Source: Christensenella sp. UBA2853
Lineage (GTDB): Bacteria; Bacillota; Clostridia; Christensenellales; Aristaeellaceae
Reading direction: 5' to 3'
Length of the DNA: 39,266 bases
NCBI GenBank assembly: GCA_002350845.1
Contig: DEFL01000036.1
Coordinates: forward strand, 1-39,266
The position numbers and the translations under genes are program-made. The notes beneath the pieces were generated by a model that saw nothing but the letters and a program-made list of their open reading frames with translations, searched no databases and had not been told where the DNA came from. This document shows positions 1 to 7,557 of this stretch, in pieces. Position 1 is the first letter of the stretch; each line of letters starts with the position of its first letter.

Positions 1-62
1 TTTTTTAGACTGTGAATAGTAACGAAAGACAGGCAAAGGACAGGCCTTTTCAGAAAGAAAAC

Positions 63-92
63 TTGACAAACACAGGAAGAAACTGGCATAAT
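63..92 (+). promoter_or_regulatory. Sigma-A type promoter of the E2-like gene
   Basis: TTGACA at 63-68 and CATAAT at 87-92 are separated by 18 bp. The predicted transcript starts near 99 and leaves a leader of about 65 nt before the TTG start at 166. Bases 1-62 hold no gene that I can see. Confidence 0.65.
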
Positions 93-165
93 CGGGCCGG
101 CGGCATATTTGCTTTTTTTATATGTTTTTATTCAGCCGTCCTGAGAGATAAGGGAGGAAATATCA

Positions 166-1065
166 TTGTTCGGATTCAGAGCTGATGGCAGAAGAATCGG
201 GGATATTGATCCGATTGTTCAGATTACACCATATCTCATGCCGATGCGCTGTGATGCGCAGGTCTTTCTCCAGCATGAAGTCGATTACGAAATGCTGACC
301 CGGTATATCGCGAAAAAGCTTCGCGAGGATCAGCGCGTCACCTTCATGCAGATCATTGTGGCTGCCTATGTCCGTTCCGTGAGCCAGCACCCGGAAATCA
401 ACCGCTTTATCATGAACAAGCAGTATTATTCCAGGAATAACTGCACTGTCAGCTTCACCATGCTCAAGGACCCCCAGAATGCCGAAGCCGGTGAAACTGC
501 GGTAAAAATCAAGTTTGACCCGACGGATACGCTTTTTGACGTTCGCGACCGCATGGTGAATGTGATTGATTCAAACCGCGGACCGGGCCCGAAGAATTTT
601 GCGGACCATCTCGCTGCCTTTGTGCTCAAGATCCCAGGGTTTGCTTCACTGGTCGTGGCGCTTGTGCGTCTGCTCGACCGCTACGGTCTGCTGCCCGGCG
701 CTTTCCTGGATGCGCTGCCCTTCCATACCGGCATGTTCATTACCAACAACGCATCCATTGGACTGCATCATGTCAACCATCACATCTACAATTTTGGCTC
801 GACCTCTCTTTTCTTCGGAATGGGTCTGGTCAAAAAGGAAGCCGTGGTGGAAGGCGACAAAGTGCGCATGAAGCGCTTCCTTCCCATCGGCGTGACAGCC
901 GATGAACGCGTATGCTCCGGTGCTTTCTATGCCGGATTCTTTGCCGATATGGAAAAGTATCTGGATCATCCGGAACTGCTGGAAGTTCCCCCGGAGAGCG
1001 TGCGGTATGACAAGCATGCAGAATACCATGTTCCCAAGGTTTCAAAAGAAAATCAGAAGGCATGA
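166..1065 (+). CDS. Stand-alone 2-oxoacid dehydrogenase E2-like acyltransferase fold protein
   Basis: This 299-residue protein resembles the catalytic domain of dihydrolipoyl acyltransferases and chloramphenicol acetyltransferase. It has no lipoyl domain and no peripheral-subunit-binding domain. The TTG start at 166 follows AGGGAGG (151-157) at a good distance. The family fold shows in the N-terminal strand-helix region, a central VSFTMLKDP stretch, a hydrophobic segment around residues 145-170 and the C-terminal block VTADERVCSGAFYAGFF. In true E2 enzymes that block reads DHRxxDG, with catalytic His and Asp. Here those positions are Glu and Ser, so normal CoA-dependent acyl transfer is doubtful. 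No E1 or E3 genes are nearby. The gene has its own promoter and terminator, so it is monocistronic. The fold is fairly sure; the function is unknown. Confidence 0.75.
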   Translation: MFGFRADGRRIGDIDPIVQITPYLMPMRCDAQVFLQHEVDYEMLTRYIAKKLREDQRVTFMQIIVAAYVRSVSQHPEINRFIMNKQYYSRNNCTVSFTMLKDPQNAEAGETAVKIKFDPTDTLFDVRDRMVNVIDSNRGPGPKNFADHLAAFVLKIPGFASLVVALVRLLDRYGLLPGAFLDALPFHTGMFITNNASIGLHHVNHHIYNFGSTSLFFGMGLVKKEAVVEGDKVRMKRFLPIGVTADERVCSGAFYAGFFADMEKYLDHPELLEVPPESVRYDKHAEYHVPKVSKENQKA

Positions 1066-1070
1066 CCTGA

Positions 1071-1094
1071 GAGGCAGCGAAGGCTGCCTCTTTT
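1071..1094 (+). terminator. Rho-independent terminator
   Basis: An 8-bp perfect stem GAGGCAGC/GCTGCCTC with a GAAG tetraloop is followed by TTTT, 5 nt after the E2-like stop codon. Confidence 0.85.
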
Positions 1095-1198
1095 CATATT
1101 CAGTGAAGGAAACAGTGCAGCGCTGTCGAAAGAAAAAGGCAGACTTTTTCCGAAAAACGAACCCGGTGAAGATTCCATGTGGAAGGATGGATGAAAAG

Positions 1199-1654
1199 AT
1201 GACCGTACTGGTCAGTGCGTGCCTTCTGGGAATGAACTGCAAGTATAACGGCGGCAATAACGCTTCAGAAAAACTGGCGGATTATCTCAGGGACAAGGTT
1301 GTGATCGCAGTCTGCCCCGAGGTCATGGGCGGGCTTCCGACGCCGAGAATTCCAAGCGAAATCGTGGACGGAGTCGTCATGAACCGAGAAGGCGAGTGTG
1401 TGGACGGTGCGTTCCATCTCGGCGCTGAACGCATTCTGCAGGCGATTGGAACGACAAAGATTGATCTCGCCATTCTCCAGCCGAGGAGTCCGAGCTGCGG
1501 CGTGGGACAGGTCTATGACGGGACGTTTTCAGGAAAGCTGACGGAGGGAAACGGCATTTTTGCACAGCGTCTTCAGGAAGCCGGCATCCGGACCGTGACC
1601 GTGGAATGGCTGGAAAGAGAGGAGAGGGCAGGCGATGGAAATCAGGAAGTTTGA
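1199..1654 (+). CDS. DUF523 family protein
   Basis: This is a 151-residue DUF523 (YbbK-like) protein of unknown biochemical role. The family signature is complete: SACLLG followed by a Cys and NGG, then CPEVMGGLPTPR, and SPSCG in the second half. The conserved Cys residues suggest metal or Fe-S binding, but that is inference. The chosen start is ATG 1199, giving MTVLVSACLLG, which matches the usual family N-terminus and sits 8-12 nt after GGAAGGATGG. ATG 1187 is in frame but abuts the ribosome binding site. The last 20 bases overlap the DUF1653 gene, so the two are translationally coupled and probably begin an operon that continues into the GH27 gene. Confidence 0.85.
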   Translation: MTVLVSACLLGMNCKYNGGNNASEKLADYLRDKVVIAVCPEVMGGLPTPRIPSEIVDGVVMNREGECVDGAFHLGAERILQAIGTTKIDLAILQPRSPSCGVGQVYDGTFSGKLTEGNGIFAQRLQEAGIRTVTVEWLEREERAGDGNQEV

Positions 1655-1901
1655 GAAAGGGGATATTGTTCAGCATTTCAAGCGTGAACTGACCGGTCCG
1701 GAAGGCACACGATATCTGTACGAGATTATTGGGGAGGCCGAGCATACCGAAAGCGGGGAAAGGCTGATGGTCTACCGTGCGCTGTACGGGGATATGCGGA
1801 TGTTTGCAAGGCCCCTGGACATGTTTATGAGTGAGGTCGACCGGGAAAAGTATCCGCAGATCCGACAGAAGTACCGGTTTGAAAAATACGGGGAGAAGTG
1901 A
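1635..1901 (+). CDS. DUF1653 family protein
   Basis: This small protein of 88 residues matches the DUF1653 family. It shows the family pattern of an FKGD..HFKRE-like start, an EIIGEAEHTESGE segment, then VYRALYGD and a closing RPLDMF. These domains are about 65 residues long and occur alone or beside nucleotidases and phosphohydrolases; their function is not established. Its ATG lies inside the DUF523 gene, preceded by GAGAGG within that gene's coding sequence, which implies coupled translation. The stop at 1899-1901 lies 56 bases before the alpha-galactosidase start. No signal peptide or membrane segment is visible. The family call is firm; the role is unknown. Confidence 0.85.
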   Translation: MEIRKFEKGDIVQHFKRELTGPEGTRYLYEIIGEAEHTESGERLMVYRALYGDMRMFARPLDMFMSEVDREKYPQIRQKYRFEKYGEK

Positions 1902-1957
1902 GGCTTGAGTGCCTCATGAATCATACAGAACCAATCACAGAACGGAGGAAGAAAAAC

Positions 1958-3088
1958 ATGATGGTCAAACGGCCGCCTATGGGATTCAATACGTGGAACA
2001 CATTCGGAAACAGAATTGACGAGAAGCTGATCATGGAGTCTGCGGACGCCATGGTCGCATCCGGGCTGAAGGATGCCGGGTATGAATACCTGGTCATCGA
2101 CGACTGCTGGTCGAAGTATGAGCGGGACCCGGAGACCGGAAAAATTGTTCCGGACCCGGAAAAGTTCCCTCACGGCATGCGCTATGTCTCGGACTATGTG
2201 CACAGCCGCGGACTCAAGTTTGGCATGTATTCCTGCAACGGTGTGCGCACGTGCGCGGACTATCCCGGATCGTTTGATCATGAATTCCTGGATGCCAGGA
2301 CGTTTGCAGAGTACGGCGTGGACTATCTGAAATATGACAACTGCTATCGCCCGGGGTCTGCAGATCAGAGAACCCTGTACCGCCGCATGGGCATGGCGCT
2401 CAGGGCGTCGGGACGGGACATTGTGTTTTCCGCCTGCAACTGGGGACAGGACGATGTCTGGAGCTGGATCCGCTCGACCGGTGCAAGCCTGTACCGTTCG
2501 ACAGGGGATATCTTTGACACCCCGGAATCCTACCGGAATATTGCCAGAAGTCAGATGGACAAGCTGGGAGCGTCCGCACCCGGATGCTTCAATGATATGG
2601 ATATGCTGACGGTGGGCATGTACGGAAAGGGACTGGTTGGCTCAACCGGCTGCGGAGATGCGGATTACAGGTCTCAGTTTGCACTCTGGTGCATGTTCTC
2701 CTGCCCGTTGATGCTGGGCTGCGATATCCGGAGCATGAATGACGCGACCCGGAAACTGATTACGAACCCGGAACTGATCCGGATTGATCAGGATGAGGAA
2801 GCACGTCCTCCGATTTTCCTGCAGGGAGAAGGCGAAAACGACAGGATCTGCGCCTTTAAGTTCCTTTCCGACGGCGATTATGCGCTGGGTCTTTTCAATC
2901 TCTCTGAGGAGGACCGCGATCTTGTGGTTCTCTTCAATGATACGGGTCTTCCGGCATCGGCCGGGTATGCGTTTGCTCTGACTAATGTGTTCGACGGAAG
3001 TGACGGCGGCGTTCACAGAGAGCATCTGCGTGTTCATGTTCCTGCGCATGACTGCGTCGTCTATCGTGTCAAACTGGTGCAGCCGTGA
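1958..3088 (+). CDS. Glycoside hydrolase family 27, probable alpha-galactosidase
   Basis: This 376-residue cytoplasmic enzyme (no signal peptide) should remove terminal alpha-galactose, or possibly alpha-GalNAc, from oligosaccharides. The GH27 barrel begins PPMGFNTWNTFG at residues 6-17. The nucleophile is Asp127 in YLKYDNC and the likely acid/base is Asp184 in LYRSTGDI. FNDMDML at 211-217 is the equivalent of the usual WNDPDML. A short beta-sandwich C-terminus follows. The start is ATG 1958, 8 nt after GGAGGA; an upstream in-frame ATG at 1898 lacks a ribosome binding site. The stop overlaps the next start as ATGA. GH27 contains both alpha-galactosidases and alpha-N-acetylgalactosaminidases, so substrate is not certain. 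Confidence 0.88.
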   Translation: MMVKRPPMGFNTWNTFGNRIDEKLIMESADAMVASGLKDAGYEYLVIDDCWSKYERDPETGKIVPDPEKFPHGMRYVSDYVHSRGLKFGMYSCNGVRTCADYPGSFDHEFLDARTFAEYGVDYLKYDNCYRPGSADQRTLYRRMGMALRASGRDIVFSACNWGQDDVWSWIRSTGASLYRSTGDIFDTPESYRNIARSQMDKLGASAPGCFNDMDMLTVGMYGKGLVGSTGCGDADYRSQFALWCMFSCPLMLGCDIRSMNDATRKLITNPELIRIDQDEEARPPIFLQGEGENDRICAFKFLSDGDYALGLFNLSEEDRDLVVLFNDTGLPASAGYAFALTNVFDGSDGGVHREHLRVHVPAHDCVVYRVKLVQP

Positions 3089-3276
3089 TGAAGTGCGTGA
3101 CATGCGGGAAATCGGTTTCGCGGGATGAGGCAGGACTGACACGCAAACTGATCAACCGCGGGACTTCGGAAAATCTCTGTTATGACTGTCTGGCCGTCCG
3201 GTTCCGGACAACCGTTCCGGCCCTGCATGATATGGCGGAGGCCTTTCGGCAGGCCGGATGCACCCTGTTCTGCTGA
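3085..3276 (+). CDS. Small double-CxxC protein
   Basis: This 63-residue protein has CVTCGK near the N-terminus (Cys4, Cys7), CYDC in the middle and a lone Cys at the C-terminus. It looks like a single small zinc ribbon followed by a helix. I recall close relatives of this length in Clostridia and Erysipelotrichia annotated only as hypothetical, with a conserved RDEAGLTRKLINRG segment. Its ATG overlaps the GH27 stop (ATGA), so its synthesis is coupled to the galactosidase. No enzymatic motif is visible. It could be a small regulator or a metal-binding accessory; I cannot choose between these. Confidence 0.7.
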   Translation: MMKCVTCGKSVSRDEAGLTRKLINRGTSENLCYDCLAVRFRTTVPALHDMAEAFRQAGCTLFC

Positions 3277-3306
3277 GATAAGCAGACGATGAGAAGAAAG
3301 ACAGAA

Positions 3307-3336
3307 AACAGCCGGGACAGTGAGCCCGGCTGTTTT
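3307..3336 (+). terminator. Rho-independent terminator of the GH27 operon
   Basis: A 10-bp stem AACAGCCGGG/CCCGGCTGTT with an 8-nt loop is followed by a short T tract (TGTTTTCG). Confidence 0.8.
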
Positions 3337-3376
3337 CGTGCCGACCGGAAAGCAGAATCTTCTTCTGATCGGCGTG

Positions 3377-3408
3377 AAAAAAGCAGGACAGTCATGCCCT
3401 GCTTTTTT
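3377..3408. terminator. Bidirectional terminator between convergent operons
   Basis: An 11-bp stem AAAAAAGCAGG/CCTGCTTTTTT with a 10-nt loop is symmetric enough to work on both strands. It lies 2 bases past the end of the minus-strand gtrII gene. Confidence 0.8.
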
Positions 3409-3410
3409 CG

Positions 3411-4937
3411 TCAGAATCTGATGACGACCTTGTCGTCAATCACCATGATGGAACCGTCATCCGGGTAATGCGTCATATTCTGCACTTCCGGAAGGTGCAG
3501 GAGTTCATCTCCGTTTTTCCAGTCGGGAGAGAATCCGCACCAGTTTCGGACAAAGTATTTCCAATTGTAATTGTTCAGATAATCACTCAGACCTCCATAC
3601 GGATGCTGCGTGACATGGTCCAGGTTGCCAAAGTGAGTGATGGTCTCATCCTGATTCTGAAAATCATTGACCACGTAAATGGAAAAACGGTCATCATATC
3701 CTTCTGCGCTCTTGATCTGCGTCACCATGGTCGTAAAGTAGCTGATCGCTTCCTGCTGAGAGAGCGCTGCCTTCAGATAACACTGATTGTCATACCGGAA
3801 GAACATGATGTTGATCAGAAGCAGCAGAGCCAGTCCCACGCCGCGGACAGCCTGCTGAAGCCGCTCTTTCCTGAACTGGATCCGGTCAATCACCCAGGCA
3901 AAGTAGACGAAGATATAGACCTGGCCATAGGTCATCAGACTGTGCACGTCGTTCGGATCAGCCATGACAAACACAAAATTCGTGGCCAGAGGGATCAGGC
4001 AGACAAGAACCAGGGAGAGGACTGCATTGACTTTGTTCCTGCGGAAATGACGCAGAATCAGCACGGAAGAGGCGGCCAGAGAGAGAAGGGCGATCACCAG
4101 ATAGACTCTTCTGGAAGTCCGGGCATACATATAATAGGGTTTGCTTGCATCCTGAGAGAAGAACACCCGGTAGGCATAGAGGACCCGCTCAAGATACACA
4201 GAGATGGAGCTTTTGCCCATCTGGTCAATGCCCATGTAATCGTTCAGCGCTGTGTGATAGAGGGTGAGGGAAAGGTTGGTGCAGAGGAAATAGAGGAGCA
4301 TCGAGATGACGAGGGCCAGGGCAGCCAGCAGACCTTTCCCGATGAATTCACCTGTGCTTTTGGCTTCTTCCATGCCGTAGGCGATGAAGTAGAACAGGAT
4401 GCCGCACAGGGCGACCGAAAAATAGGCCTGGTAAATGCCGATGGACATGGTAATCAGGGGAATCCCGGCTATCCGCAAAAGCAGGTTCTTTCCACGGCAG
4501 ATCAGATAGGCGCCTGCGGAGGCAAGAAGAATGCCGAAGACATAATAGGGAAGCGTAAAGACAAAGCCGAACAGACCTGTGATGGCAGGGAATGCTGCCA
4601 TTGTGCCGCCGACAAAGCAGGAGACTGCAGGGTGCGTGATCTTTAACAGAGCGACGAACAGACAGGCGGAAAGCCCCAGCATCAGGAGGGACACCAGTCC
4701 GTTGGTGAGTGGAAGACTGGTGGGCTGACTGCCGAAGAGCAGCATGTCCAGCTGCTCGAGAAAACCGAGCATCCACCGGCCGGAGGCGAAGGTGGTTCCA
4801 ACGGAGAAAAGGCAGACCGCGTCATCATGTCATGAAAATTTATTGAACATGCCCATGCCCTGGGAGATCAGGCCAAAGACAAGCGCGCTGAAAAAGGCGC
4901 ATTTATACTGTATGCCGATTTTCTTATACAGATTCAT
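3411..4937 (-). pseudogene. GtrII-family membrane glucosyltransferase, interrupted by in-frame TGA
   Basis: The intact frame runs 508 residues from the ATG at 4937, which overlaps the gtrA stop as ATGA. Codon 36 is TGA (plus-strand bases 4830-4832). On both sides the frame is clearly GtrII-like: an N-terminal membrane segment, MFNKFS, the stop, then HDDAVCLF and SGRWMLGFLEQ, followed by about ten hydrophobic segments and a soluble C-terminal domain. GtrII proteins move glucose from an undecaprenyl carrier onto a surface polymer. Translation restarting at ATG 4772 would give 453 residues, but it would lack the first membrane helix and the HDD loop that is likely catalytic. Other genes here end in TGA, so UGA is a normal stop. 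A recent nonsense mutation, readthrough or sequencing error are all possible. Confidence 0.85.
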
Positions 4938-5401
4938 GAATCCATCCCCCTGTGTTCAGTATCTGTTTTGCCGGACTCAGGAGCCTTCTGACGAAAAACC
5001 AGAAACCGGCTCAGGACATAATTGGTGATCACCAGGATGACCTGCACGATGAGCTTGGCGATCTTGTCATCCATCCTGATCCACTGGACAAAAATGTGCA
5101 TGCAGGCCATGTCGATGAGCAGCGTGCTGATGCGGCTCAGGAAGAAAGAGGCTGCTTCCCGGAGCTTCTGGCTGCTTTTGCTCTCAAACACATACTTTCT
5201 GTTGGTGATGTAGGCAAACGTGACAGACCCGATCCAGGAAATGATATTCGCTGCGGCGAGCTGCGTCGAATCCTGCGGATTGAGAAATGTCATGGTGCAA
5301 AGGGCATACAATCCCAGACTGACGACGGTGGTCAGAACGCCGAAGATAAGATAACGGATAATCTGCTTATGCCTGCTCATCCAGGCCCATATTTGTTTCA
5401 C
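4934..5401 (-). CDS. GtrA-family membrane protein (flippase-like)
   Basis: This 155-residue protein has four hydrophobic segments and the GtrA family pattern: RYLIFGVLTTVVSLGLY near the N-terminus, a central ITNRKYVF and a C-terminal NYVLSRFLVF. GtrA-type proteins are thought to flip undecaprenyl-phosphate-glucose across the membrane; Listeria GtcA acts in teichoic acid glycosylation. The gene overlaps gtrB by 35 bases upstream and gtrII by 4 bases downstream, so the three form a translationally coupled glycosylation module. Charged residues at both ends fit cytoplasmic termini. The family call is firm; the target polymer is not known, and teichoic acid or another wall glycan is inferred from the Gram-positive setting. 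Confidence 0.9.
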   Translation of the reverse strand: MKQIWAWMSRHKQIIRYLIFGVLTTVVSLGLYALCTMTFLNPQDSTQLAAANIISWIGSVTFAYITNRKYVFESKSSQKLREAASFFLSRISTLLIDMACMHIFVQWIRMDDKIAKLIVQVILVITNYVLSRFLVFRQKAPESGKTDTEHRGMDS

Positions 5402-6332
5402 AGGATTCCTTTTTTCCTTTCAGGTGATGATGGATGATATACCGCGGTCGCTGCTTGATTTCCTCATACATTCTTGCAAGGTACAGTCCGATAATGCCCA
5501 GACTGATCATAATCATGCTGCTGGTGAGCAGAATCAGAAGGATTACGGTCGTGAACCCTTCCACAGCATTTCCGGACCAGTAGCGCACCAGCGTCTGAAT
5601 GCCGAGAACAATCGTGAACAGGAGACCCGCAAACCCGAAGTATGCAATCATTTTCAGGGGCATGCCTGAGAAGGAGACAATATTCCGGATGGCATACTTG
5701 ATCAGAGAGGTGAAAGACCACTTGGATTCACCGATTTCCCGCTCCTGAACATCGAATTCAATGGTCGTGCTTTTAAACCCGACCCAGGAGGAGAGGGCAC
5801 GGAAGAAGATGCCGCGTTCGGGCATGGAGACGAGTGCGTCGACAACCTTCCTGTCCATCAGCCGGAAATCGGAAGCGCGGGACATATCCACATGCGTGAC
5901 ATAGGACATAATCCAGTAGAATCCGCCGGCGCAGAGCTTGTGAAGGAAGCTTTCTTTGCCGCGGCTGCGCTTGACGCCTTCAATCAGGTCATATCCCTGC
6001 TCCCAGAGGCGGTACATTTCGACCAGCTTTTCGGGCGGATGCTGCAGATCGCAGTCGATCACGGCACAGCAGGAACCGTTGGCATGGGCGAGCCCCGCAA
6101 GGATGGCGGCTTCCTTTCCGAAGTTTCTGGAGAAGTCGATGCCGATTACGTCATCCCGCTCCTGCCAGGCTTTCTGGATCATCGTCCAGGTTTCGTCCCT
6201 TGAGCCATCATTGACAAAGATCAGTTCATAGGGAATGGAAGCTTCCTGCAGGACTGCAGAGAGACGGTCAATGGTACGCTGAATATTCAGTTCCTCATTA
6301 TAGGAAGGCAGTACAACAGACAGCAGTTTCAA
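5367..6332 (-). CDS. GtrB-type undecaprenyl-phosphate glycosyltransferase (GT2)
   Basis: This protein of 321 residues transfers a sugar from a nucleotide donor to undecaprenyl phosphate at the inner membrane face. The GT2 domain shows VVLPSYNEE at the start, FVNDGSRDET, the catalytic DCDLQHPPEKL and RASDFRLMDRKV. Two C-terminal membrane helices follow, then a basic tail. The start is TTG 6332, 8 nt after AAAGGGG. An ATG at 6368 is in frame but lies inside the promoter -10 element, upstream of the likely transcript start, so it cannot be used from that promoter. It heads the gtrB-gtrA-gtrII operon. The donor is probably UDP-glucose, by family. Confidence 0.9.
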   Translation of the reverse strand: MKLLSVVLPSYNEELNIQRTIDRLSAVLQEASIPYELIFVNDGSRDETWTMIQKAWQERDDVIGIDFSRNFGKEAAILAGLAHANGSCCAVIDCDLQHPPEKLVEMYRLWEQGYDLIEGVKRSRGKESFLHKLCAGGFYWIMSYVTHVDMSRASDFRLMDRKVVDALVSMPERGIFFRALSSWVGFKSTTIEFDVQEREIGESKWSFTSLIKYAIRNIVSFSGMPLKMIAYFGFAGLLFTIVLGIQTLVRYWSGNAVEGFTTVILLILLTSSMIMISLGIIGLYLARMYEEIKQRPRYIIHHHLKGKKESCETNMGLDEQA

Positions 6333-6367
6333 GCACTCAGCCCCTTTCAGGCGACTCAAACGAGGCA

Positions 6368-6396
6368 ATTATAAAAGCACAGGAATAGGTTGTCAA
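6368..6396 (-). promoter_or_regulatory. Consensus promoter of the gtrB-gtrA-gtrII operon
   Basis: Reading the minus strand, TTGACA (6396-6391) and TATAAT (6373-6368) are separated by exactly 17 bp. Transcription should begin near 6361, giving a leader of about 29 nt. This decides the TTG start of gtrB. Confidence 0.9.
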
Positions 6397-6486
6397 TTTC
6401 TACCCTTCAGAACCGGAAGGATTCCTGCAGAGCGTGGCGGACGGAGAAACTGCGGTGGACACGTATGGCTGAATCACGATGAAATA

Positions 6487-6519
6487 AGAAAAAACCCGGG
6501 AATATGCTTCCCGGGTTTT
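6487..6519 (-). terminator. Terminator downstream of tRNA-Arg
   Basis: A 12-bp stem AAAACCCGGGAA/TTCCCGGGTTTT with a 5-nt loop ends in a T run on the minus strand, 5 bases after the tRNA 3' end. Confidence 0.85.
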
Positions 6520-6524
6520 CAATG

Positions 6525-6598
6525 TACGCCTGGCAGGATTCGAACCTGTGACCTTCAGAGTCGGAGTCTGACACTCTATCCAACTGAGCTACAGGCGC
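6525..6598 (-). tRNA. tRNA-Arg (anticodon CCG)
   Basis: The 74-base minus-strand sequence folds as a full cloverleaf. The acceptor GCGCCTG pairs with CAGGCGT, ending in a terminal G-U pair. The anticodon stem is TCAGA/TCTGA around the loop CTCCGAC, with anticodon CCG. The T arm is standard, CAGG-TTCGAAT-CCTG. The discriminator base is A, and the CCA end is not encoded. It reads CGG arginine codons. The gene stands alone between its own promoter and terminator. Confidence 0.95.
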
Positions 6599-6611
6599 AT
6601 CACCGTCGCAA

Positions 6612-6640
6612 AGCTTAACACATGGACCTGGAAAAGTCAA
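6612..6640 (-). promoter_or_regulatory. Probable promoter of tRNA-Arg
   Basis: On the minus strand, TTGACT (6640-6635) and TAAGCT (6617-6612) are 17 bp apart, with the -10 element ending 14 bases before the tRNA 5' end. Confidence 0.55.
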
Positions 6641-6867
6641 TCGGAGAATTCGTAAAGCGGTCAGGAAAGGCGGAAGAACCAATGAACACTGCCGTCCGGG
6701 CATGGAGAAGGACGGGGGCATGGATCCATGCGGAATCTGCCGAAGGAATATCGAACGATGTCCCTTCGCTTTTTGCCTGCCGGACTGCATGTGACGGAGG
6801 GGTACGGGGAACACGCAGCTCTTGCTATTTAAGGAAGAAAAGGAAATGAAATGGTTCGGAAATGGCG
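6641..6867. other. Intergenic stretch without a supported gene
   Basis: This stretch lies between the tRNA promoter and the tetR promoter. An open frame at 6622-6849 has no ribosome binding site and no recognisable protein character. The only structure I see is a 14-bp perfect palindrome, GCATGGATCCATGC, at 6718-6731. Confidence 0.5.
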
Positions 6868-6900
6868 TTGACAGGTCTGAAAGGATTGCATACAATGTAT
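6868..6900 (+). promoter_or_regulatory. tetR promoter with overlapping palindromic operator
   Basis: TTGACA (6868-6873) and TACAAT (6891-6896) are spaced by 17 bp. The -10 element is embedded in the perfect palindrome ATACA-A-TGTAT (6890-6900). A dyad on the -10 of a tetR gene is the usual place for an autorepression operator; the binding itself is inferred. Confidence 0.75.
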
Positions 6901-6939
6901 CAGCTTGCGACTGTCAGCCGCGGCAGAGGAGGATGGAAG

Positions 6940-7557
6940 ATGCCCAGCGCGTTTTCAGGAAAAGAACGGGCAAGAATTGCAGTTGCCCTGAGGGAGACTG
7001 CGCGCAGGGTAGCCCTCGAGAGCGGAATGAATGCAGTGACGGTTGAAGAACTCGCCACCCGGGCGGGCATTTCAAAAGGTGCATTCTACAAATTCTATCC
7101 TTCCAAGGAAATCCTTTTCCTGGAAATTCTGGAGGAAACGCATACGCGGGTCTACGGCATGGCTGAAACCATGCTGGCCAAGTCCGGAACCAAAAACCAG
7201 AAAGATCGGGCTGCGGAGACCATCCTGAATGTATGCAGTCTGCTTGAGGAAAGCGGCATGATTCCATTTATGGAAAATGATCTCCCGATCCTTCTGAAGA
7301 ATCTCCCCGAGGATGTGCTCAGAGCCCATTATCACGGGGATGAGGTGCATGTGCTGGAACTGCTGCACCGGATCGCTCCGGACAGCAAAGTGCCGGATGA
7401 CTTTTCCGCCGCGGCTGTGCGCGCACTTCTCCTGCTGATTGCCCACCGGTCACAGATCGGCGAACATTACCAGGAAGTCCTCGAACTGATGGTGCAGGCG
7501 ACCTGCGATCAGCTCTTTGCAGATGATACTTCCACGAGACAGGAGGGCAGACGGTGA
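6940..7557 (+). CDS. TetR-family transcriptional regulator
   Basis: This 205-residue repressor has the TetR N-terminal helix-turn-helix: a first helix (residues about 7-25), then VEELATRAGISKGAFYKFYPSKEILFLEIL, the classic recognition helix and following helix. The C-terminal part is a helical ligand domain with no motif that reveals the effector. The start is ATG 6940, 7 nt after AGAGGAGG. An in-frame ATG at 6862 lies upstream of the promoter and is excluded. The stop overlaps the GTG start of the AEC transporter (GTGA), so the two are coupled and the transporter is its most likely target. A perfect ATACAATGTAT dyad on the -10 element suggests autorepression. Confidence 0.9.
   Translation: MPSAFSGKERARIAVALRETARRVALESGMNAVTVEELATRAGISKGAFYKFYPSKEILFLEILEETHTRVYGMAETMLAKSGTKNQKDRAAETILNVCSLLEESGMIPFMENDLPILLKNLPEDVLRAHYHGDEVHVLELLHRIAPDSKVPDDFSAAAVRALLLLIAHRSQIGEHYQEVLELMVQATCDQLFADDTSTRQEGRR

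Noticed and set aside
902..1198. N-terminal extension of the DUF523 frame
   Set aside because: It runs through the end of the E2-like gene and its terminator; the family N-terminus begins at 1199.
3411..4937. Reassignment of UGA to tryptophan as the reason for the in-frame TGA in gtrII
   Set aside because: Many genes in the window end in TGA at family-appropriate lengths, for example DUF523, GH27 and VanZ, so UGA is a working stop codon here.
6622..6849. A 75-codon frame upstream of tetR
   Set aside because: It has no ribosome binding site or family features, and it overlaps the minus-strand tRNA promoter.
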